This document shows positions 6,928 to 10,339 of a stretch of DNA of 10,339 nucleotides, piece after piece. The first letter of the stretch is position 1, and each line of letters starts with the position of its first letter. The stretch lies in the NCBI GenBank assembly GCA_030672445.1, contig DAOVGK010000089.1, positions 1-10,339 on the forward strand, given 5' to 3'. Position numbers and translations under genes: made by a program. Under the pieces are notes generated by a model. The model was not told where the DNA came from and searched no databases. It worked only from the letters and a program-made list of their open reading frames with translations. The DNA is from Candidatus Aerophobota bacterium (lineage in GTDB: Bacteria; Aerophobota; Aerophobia; Aerophobales; AE-B3A).

Positions 6928-6955
6928 TTGCCAAGACAAGCAGATGTGATATATT
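6928..6955 (+). promoter_or_regulatory. Sigma-70-type promoter with extended -10 for hup
   Basis: A -35 box TTGCCA (6928-6933) and a -10 box TATATT (6950-6955) are separated by 16 bases. A TG dinucleotide one base before the -10 (6947-6948) makes it an extended -10. It lies in the 70-base gap between plsY and hup, with a likely transcript start near 6962 and the ribosome binding site AAAGGAGG at 6972-6979. This would let hup be expressed independently of the upstream operon. Confidence 0.6.
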
Positions 6956-6984
6956 AAGACTTATACCCTATAAAGGAGGGGCAA

Positions 6985-7257
6985 ATGAACAAAGCCGAAT
7001 TGGTGGAGGAGGTAGCTAATCAGACAGGGTTAACGAAGAAGGTGTCTAAGGAAGCGGTTGATGCGGTAACTTCTACCATCACCGACTGCCTGGCGAGGGG
7101 AGAGAAAGTCACTTTGGTCGGCTTCGGAAGCTTCAAAGTGAGAAAGAGAAAATCGCGTCGAGGAAGGAACCCTCAAACAGGTAAGGAAATTCAGATTCCG
7201 GCCAAAGAGGTGCCCAAATTCGAAGCCGGTAAGAACCTGAGAGAAGTGGTAGCCTAA
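6985..7257 (+). CDS. hup: HU/IHF-family DNA-binding protein
   Basis: This is a small histone-like protein that binds and bends DNA as a dimer and organises the nucleoid. It has 90 residues, the standard HU length. It shows the N-terminal helical dimerisation part ([16 protein letters not shown]), the signature GFGSF (46-50), and the DNA-clamping beta-arm [16 protein letters not shown] (58-73) with the intercalating proline in RNP (61-63). It ends with a helix around [12 protein letters not shown]. The sequence resembles homodimeric HU more than IHF subunits. AAAGGAGG ends 5 bases before the ATG, and a promoter is visible upstream. A 12-bp hairpin lies 13 bases after the TAA. Its base composition looks richer in G and C than its neighbours, in keeping with high expression. 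Confidence 0.96.
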   Translation: MNKAELVEEVANQTGLTKKVSKEAVDAVTSTITDCLARGEKVTLVGFGSFKVRKRKSRRGRNPQTGKEIQIPAKEVPKFEAGKNLREVVA

Positions 7258-7270
7258 GGAATTATTTTGA

Positions 7271-7300
7271 GGAGGTAGAAGAGGTATTTCTTCTACCTCC
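7271..7300 (+). terminator. Perfect 12-bp hairpin after hup, no U-tract
   Basis: GGAGGTAGAAGA (7271-7282) pairs perfectly with TCTTCTACCTCC (7289-7300) around a 6-base loop. It sits just after the hup stop, so it is placed as a terminator or as a 3'-end stabilising stem-loop. No run of T follows (GCGGGTTAAATT), so it does not look like a classical intrinsic terminator. The left arm contains GGAGG and the right arm its complement. Confidence 0.5.
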
Positions 7301-7315
7301 GCGGGTTAAATTATG

Positions 7316-7402
7316 AGAAAATGGGGACGTGATTATTTTTTGACAAGGAAAAACAATTGTAGGAAGAGAAAGCTAGAAAAAATAATCACGTCCCCATTTT
7401 CT
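7316..7402. mobile_element. 87-bp MITE/REP-like palindrome with 26-bp perfect inverted repeats
   Basis: Bases 7316-7341 and 7377-7402 are perfect inverted repeats of 26 bp with the core ATGGGGACGTGATTATT. They are separated by 35 bases of purine-rich spacer without coding capacity. Short palindromes with GGGGAC...GTCCCC cores beside tyrosine (Y1/REP-associated) transposase genes are common in environmental genomes. I infer a non-autonomous element of this general kind, although no transposase is in the window. No target-site duplication is evident. A consensus -35-like TTGACA (7340-7345) straddles the inner border of the left arm, but no good -10 follows. The transcript would fold into a long, stable hairpin between hup and the MerR gene. 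Confidence 0.65.
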
Positions 7403-7423
7403 GTAATCTAGAGAGCACAATCT

Positions 7424-7762
7424 ATGGATACTAAAGCGGACGAAAAAAGGAAGGAAACTGGGATTCCGGAAAAGTTATATTTTTCTATTAGTGAGGTGAG
7501 TGAGATTACCCATCTTCCTCCTTATGTCTTAAGGTTTTGGGAAAATAAATTCAAGGAGATTCGACCCCAAAAAAGTAGGGGAGGACATCGTCGTTACCAA
7601 AGAAAAGATATTGAAGTAATCCTGGAAATAAAAGAACTGCTTTACGAAAAAAAATTTACCATCTATGGAGCTCAAAAAGAGCTAGAGAGAACAAAGGGAA
7701 ACTCCATTACTCCCTTAGTTATAAAAAAAGAGTTGCAAGAAATATTGAGAATATTGGATTAA
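7424..7762 (+). CDS. MerR-family helix-turn-helix transcriptional regulator
   Basis: This 112-residue protein has an N-terminal MerR-type winged helix (about 19-90). YFSISEVSEITHLPPYVLRFWE forms the HTH, and RPQKSRGGHRRYQRKDIEVI is the wing with its conserved arginines. ELLYEKKFTIYGAQKELE follows as the usual dimerisation-side helix. The C-terminus is only about 20 residues long and has no cysteine or histidine metal site and no obvious ligand domain, so no effector can be proposed. Similar short MerR proteins are often found just after HU/IHF genes in deltaproteobacteria and relatives, and the same order is seen here. The ATG at 7424 has only a weak GAGAG (7411-7415) upstream. A 26-bp palindrome lies within 25 bases of the start. 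The stop directly abuts the tRNA-Pro gene. Confidence 0.88.
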   Translation: MDTKADEKRKETGIPEKLYFSISEVSEITHLPPYVLRFWENKFKEIRPQKSRGGHRRYQRKDIEVILEIKELLYEKKFTIYGAQKELERTKGNSITPLVIKKELQEILRILD

Positions 7763-7841
7763 CGGGGCGTAGCGCAGCCTGGTTTAGCGCACTTGCATGG
7801 GGCGCAAGAGGTCACCGGTTCGAATCCGGTCGCCCCGACCA
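7763..7841 (+). tRNA. tRNA-Pro, anticodon GGG, CCA encoded
   Basis: A full cloverleaf can be drawn. The acceptor stem CGGGGCG (7763-7769) pairs with CGCCCCG (7831-7837), followed by A and an encoded CCA (7839-7841). The D-stem is GCGC/GCGC (7772-7775, 7787-7790). The anticodon stem CTTGC/GCAAG (7792-7796, 7804-7808) closes the loop ATGGGGC, giving anticodon GGG at 7799-7801. The T-arm is ACCGG-TTCGAAT-CCGGT (7814-7830). It reads the CCC and CCU proline codons. It starts on the base after the stop codon of the MerR gene, so it is probably processed from a common transcript; no separate promoter is obvious. Confidence 0.97.
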
Positions 7842-7850
7842 CTCTAAATA

Positions 7851-7878
7851 GTGAATCGTGAATGGTGAATTGTGAATC
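7851..7878. repeat. Heptamer tandem repeat, four copies of GTGAATN
   Basis: GTGAATC, GTGAATG, GTGAATT and GTGAATC follow one another without gaps, 9 bases after the tRNA 3' end. Low-complexity GTGAAT repeats of this style occur in many environmental genomes. Here they are non-coding and lie between tRNA-Pro and trpS. Any role is unknown. Confidence 0.8.
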
Positions 7879-7922
7879 GAAAAGAAAGAAGGTGACTGAT
7901 TGGGGGGTATCGAAAAAGAAAA

Positions 7923-8906
7923 ATGGATAAAGAGCGTATACTCAGTGGGATGAGGCCTACGGGAAGGCTCCATCTGGGAAACTATCTAGGGGCTCTTTCT
8001 AATTGGGTTAAACTACAGGATAGATATGAATGCTTCTTTATGATTGCTGACTGGCATACTCTTACCGATCGAACAGATACTAAAGGACTTAAGCAAGATA
8101 TCAAGGATGTTTTGATTGATTGGCTTTGTGCAGGTCTGGATCCAGAAAAATCTACTCTTTTTGTGCAATCATACGTACCCGAACATGCCGAGCTTCATCT
8201 GCTTTTATCTATGATTACCCCTATTCCCTGGCTGGAACGTTGTCCTACCTATAAAGAAAAACTTGAAATGGGTCAGGAAAATAACTATGGACTACTGGGA
8301 TATCCAGTTCTTCAAGCAGCCGACATTCTTGTCTACAAAGCAAACAAAGTTCCCGTAGGGGAGGACCAGGTAGCTCATCTGGAACTATCCCGGGAAATAG
8401 CTCGACGCTTCAATCGTCTTTACGGCCGTGTCTTTCCTGAACCGGCACCTCTTTTATCTGAAACCGTGAAAATTTTAGGTTTAGATGGGAAAAAGAAGAT
8501 GGGTAAGTCTTATAATAACTACATTTCTCTTTCCGAGGAGCCGAAGATAATTGAAGAAAAGATCCAGGGAATGTTCACTGACCCTAAGAAAATCTATTTA
8601 GGAGACCCTGGACATCCTCAAGAATGCAATGTTTACAGCTATCATCAGATCTTTGGTAAATTTTTGGGAGAAGATCTAGAACAGATTTTCAAAGATTGTA
8701 AAGAGGGAGCTCTGGCCTGCACTACCTGCAAAAAAAATCTAGCCCACCTTTTAATTAACTATCTTGCCCCTTTTCGCCAAAAAAGAAAAGAGCTTGAAAA
8801 AGAAAAAGAAAGTTTAGATAAGATCCTAAAGAAAGGAAAAGGTAGAGCTAGCCGGGTAGCTACCTCTACCTTAAGAGAAGTGAAAAAAGCTATGCAGATG
8901 CTCTAA
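7923..8906 (+). CDS. trpS: Tryptophanyl-tRNA synthetase, Fe-S cluster type
   Basis: This class I aminoacyl-tRNA synthetase charges tRNA-Trp with tryptophan in the cytoplasm. It has 327 residues, the normal bacterial length. The HIGH-like motif is HLGNY (17-21), after the typical LSGMRPTGRL. GEDQVAHLELSREIARRFN is at 146-164, and the KMSKS loop reads KMGKS (192-196). Cysteines 235, 259, 266 and 269 form C-x23-C-x6-C-x2-C. This nearly equals the C-x22-C-x6-C-x2-C motif that holds a [4Fe-4S] cluster near the anticodon-recognition region in Thermotoga maritima TrpRS. A charged Lys/Glu helix (286-306) precedes the C-terminus. The ATG has only a weak A-rich upstream region, but no better in-frame start exists before a stop at 7893. 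It converges with deoC, leaving a 13-base gap without a visible terminator. Confidence 0.97.
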   Translation: MDKERILSGMRPTGRLHLGNYLGALSNWVKLQDRYECFFMIADWHTLTDRTDTKGLKQDIKDVLIDWLCAGLDPEKSTLFVQSYVPEHAELHLLLSMITPIPWLERCPTYKEKLEMGQENNYGLLGYPVLQAADILVYKANKVPVGEDQVAHLELSREIARRFNRLYGRVFPEPAPLLSETVKILGLDGKKKMGKSYNNYISLSEEPKIIEEKIQGMFTDPKKIYLGDPGHPQECNVYSYHQIFGKFLGEDLEQIFKDCKEGALACTTCKKNLAHLLINYLAPFRQKRKELEKEKESLDKILKKGKGRASRVATSTLREVKKAMQML

Positions 8907-8919
8907 AGATCTATCCCCT

Positions 8920-9657
8920 CTACCCAACCTTTTGGCTCTCCTTGACAATACTTACCCCGTTGCTGGTGCCGAGTCTGGTAGCTCCTGCTTTAATTAGGCT
9001 ATAAGCGGTCTCAAGGTTTCTTATCCCTCCCGCGGCTTTGATTCCCATCCCGGTTCCCACAATTTTTCTTATCAAAGCAACATCCTCGACGGTAGCACCT
9101 CCTTTACCAAAGCCAGTAGAAGTCTTTACATAGCTGGCACCGGCAGCCTTGGTTAACACACATCCAGCTATCTTCTCATCTTTTTCTAAACTTCCCATCT
9201 CCAGAATAACTTTTACCACTTTGTCCTTACTAGCTTCAATTACCCCTCGGACATCTTCGTAAACCAACTGGAAGTTTTTTTCTTTGAGTGCTCCGATGTT
9301 GGCTACCATATCGATCTCATCCGCCCCCTCCTCAATAGCTTTGGCCGCCTCATAGCTCTTTACCTCCTTGTGGGTTGCCCCCAAGGGAAATCCAACCACC
9401 GTGCAAACCTTCACCCCCGATCCTCTCAGTTGCTCGGCAGCTAGCTTAACAAATGACGGATTTATGCAAACAGCAGCGAAGCCGAATTTCTTTGCCTCTT
9501 CACAGAGCTTTTTTATGTCATTCTCAGTAGCATCAGGGCTAAGTAGAGTATGATCAATGAAAGAGGCTATTTTTTTACGAACATCTTCACCAGGAACCAC
9601 AGTTTTTACCTTATCAGCTTTGAATTTCACTTGAGATCCAGGGGATAATTTCTCCAT
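8920..9657 (-). CDS. deoC: Deoxyribose-phosphate aldolase
   Basis: DeoC cleaves 2-deoxyribose-5-phosphate to glyceraldehyde-3-phosphate and acetaldehyde in deoxynucleoside catabolism. It is a cytoplasmic TIM barrel. From the ATG at 9657 it has 245 residues. Motifs are ASFIDHTLLSPDAT (31-44), VCTVVGFPLGATH (84-96), EIDMVANIGALK with Asp116, YVKTSTGF with the Schiff-base Lys178, and GIKAAGGIR with the second active-site Lys207, ending in a GTSNGV phosphate-binding strand. After KVILE the residues are MG, where many relatives have TC or TG. The ATG is chosen because CAGGA (9668-9664 on this strand) ends 6 bases before it and it begins 16 bases after the upstream gene ends. An in-frame GTG at 9693 would overlap that gene by 20 bases. 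Even so, about 25 N-terminal residues precede the usual family start. Confidence 0.95.
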   Translation of the reverse strand: MEKLSPGSQVKFKADKVKTVVPGEDVRKKIASFIDHTLLSPDATENDIKKLCEEAKKFGFAAVCINPSFVKLAAEQLRGSGVKVCTVVGFPLGATHKEVKSYEAAKAIEEGADEIDMVANIGALKEKNFQLVYEDVRGVIEASKDKVVKVILEMGSLEKDEKIAGCVLTKAAGASYVKTSTGFGKGGATVEDVALIRKIVGTGMGIKAAGGIRNLETAYSLIKAGATRLGTSNGVSIVKESQKVG

Positions 9658-9673
9658 TACTGATCCTGCCGAT

Positions 9674-10339
9674 TTACAAAACCATCCCTCCACTTACATC
9701 GATAATCGCTCCGGTTACATAACTAGCCTCATCCGAAGCCAGGAATGCAACCACATTGGCTACTTCTTCCGGTTTTCCTATCCGTCTGGTAGGAATTTTA
9801 CTTAATATTATTTCCTTTATTCTTTCCGGGACAGCTCTAGTCATCTCAGTATCGATAAAGCCAGGACAGATTACATTAACCGTTATTCCCTTAGGTGCCA
9901 GTTCTCGGGCGGCTGTCTTTGAGAGACCCACCACCCCGGCTTTGGAAGCGCTGTAATTAGCCTGCCCTATATTACCTAACCAGCTGACTGAGGAAATATT
10001 AATAATTCTTCCATACCTCTGGTCTCTCATGATTTTTGCCGCCGCCCTAGTACAGAAGAAAACCCCGGTAAGGTTTACCGCCAATACCTGATTCCATTCC
10101 TCATCCATCATTTTATGCAGCATTGCATCGCGATTAATCCCTGCATTGTTGACGAGAACGTCTAATCTTCCAAATTCTTCTTTGGCTGTCTCAAATATCT
10201 TTTCGGCTTCTTTTTTTTCTGAAACATCTATCTTGATCCCAATTCCCTTCACTCCCAATTTTTTAATTTCTTCAGCCACTTTTTGAACATTTTCAGCATT
10301 AATATCAGCCGCCATTACGTCAGCACCTTCTTGGGCTAG
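9674..10339 (-). CDS. fabG: SDR-family reductase, FabG-type, 5'-truncated by window edge
   Basis: This short-chain dehydrogenase/reductase is probably a 3-oxoacyl-ACP reductase of fatty acid synthesis, using NADPH. The frame stays open to the right edge and reads LAQEGADV upstream of the ATG at 10315, so that ATG is internal. The N-terminal TGxxxGIG nucleotide-binding motif (about 25-30 residues) lies outside. Visible motifs are AADI after the second beta strand, LVNNAG, the catalytic serine in INISSVSW, the catalytic pair in YSASKAG, the PGFIDTEMT loop and the C-terminal VTGAIIDVSGGMVL, which fits FabG. Other NAD(P)-dependent SDRs, such as acetoacetyl-CoA or sugar dehydrogenases, share most of this, so substrate is not certain. 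No acyl-carrier protein or other fab gene is in view. deoC follows 16 bases downstream on the same strand, suggesting co-transcription. Confidence 0.88.
   Translation of the reverse strand, partial: LAQEGADVMAADINAENVQKVAEEIKKLGVKGIGIKIDVSEKKEAEKIFETAKEEFGRLDVLVNNAGINRDAMLHKMMDEEWNQVLAVNLTGVFFCTRAAAKIMRDQRYGRIINISSVSWLGNIGQANYSASKAGVVGLSKTAARELAPKGITVNVICPGFIDTEMTRAVPERIKEIILSKIPTRRIGKPEEVANVVAFLASDEASYVTGAIIDVSGGMVL

Noticed and set aside
7340..7368. TTGACA in the palindromic element as a promoter for the MerR gene
   Set aside because: The -35 box is perfect, but at 16-18 bases spacing the sequence is GGAAGAG-like with no acceptable -10 box.
7733..7761. TTGCAA as the -35 of a separate tRNA-Pro promoter
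   Set aside because: No reasonable -10 box is present at the required distance before the tRNA.
8841..8870. Imperfect hairpin (GGTAGAG...CTCTACC) near the 3' end of trpS as a terminator
   Set aside because: It lies inside the coding region, has a bulged inner stem and no T-run, and it ends 36 bases before the end of the gene.
9756..9956. Plus-strand open frame of 66 codons opposite fabG
   Set aside because: It is the shadow of the conserved SDR active-site region, with no start signal or family resemblance.

Overview
The window is an ordinary, densely packed bacterial chromosome segment of moderate-to-low GC. It reads as a housekeeping region of a free-living, probably anaerobic bacterium. 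The order cmk–plsC–ispH–rpsA recurs in Clostridia, deltaproteobacterial lineages and several uncultured candidate phyla. A tryptophanyl-tRNA synthetase with an iron-sulfur cysteine motif of the Thermotoga type, and small CGCAGAG-type and GGGGACGT-type repeats of the sort common in environmental genomes, point towards an uncultured or thermophile-related phylum. I cannot name the phylum from sequence alone.

Layout, left to right. Positions 2-1291 hold the 3' three quarters of ilvD (dihydroxyacid dehydratase, branched-chain amino acids). A 147-bp inverted-repeat element follows (1307-1453). It carries a 40-codon, internally deleted relic that looks like a GxxExxY-family gene, and the stop of this relic overlaps the start of the next gene. 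Then comes a tight plus-strand operon: hisC (aminotransferase), cmk (CMP kinase), plsC-like acyltransferase, ispH (last step of the MEP isoprenoid pathway), rpsA (S1-domain protein) and plsY (glycerol-3-phosphate acyltransferase). Several junctions overlap as ATGA. The operon joins nucleotide, phospholipid, isoprenoid and translation functions. hup (HU protein) follows with its own extended -10 promoter and a downstream 12-bp hairpin. After it lie an 87-bp MITE-like palindrome and a MerR-type regulator gene.

A tRNA-Pro(GGG) gene with encoded CCA sits directly against the regulator gene. After a short heptamer tandem repeat comes trpS. The last two genes are on the minus strand and converge on trpS: an SDR/FabG-type reductase, cut by the right window edge, and deoC (deoxyribose-phosphate aldolase) just downstream of it.

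No stretch longer than about 300 bases lacks a gene. I found no CRISPR array, phage, secretion locus or defence system, and no convincing new multigene system. The most interesting items are the miniature GxxExxY-like cassette coupled to hisC, the palindromic element beside the MerR gene, the Fe-S type TrpRS, and the ambiguous start of cmk.
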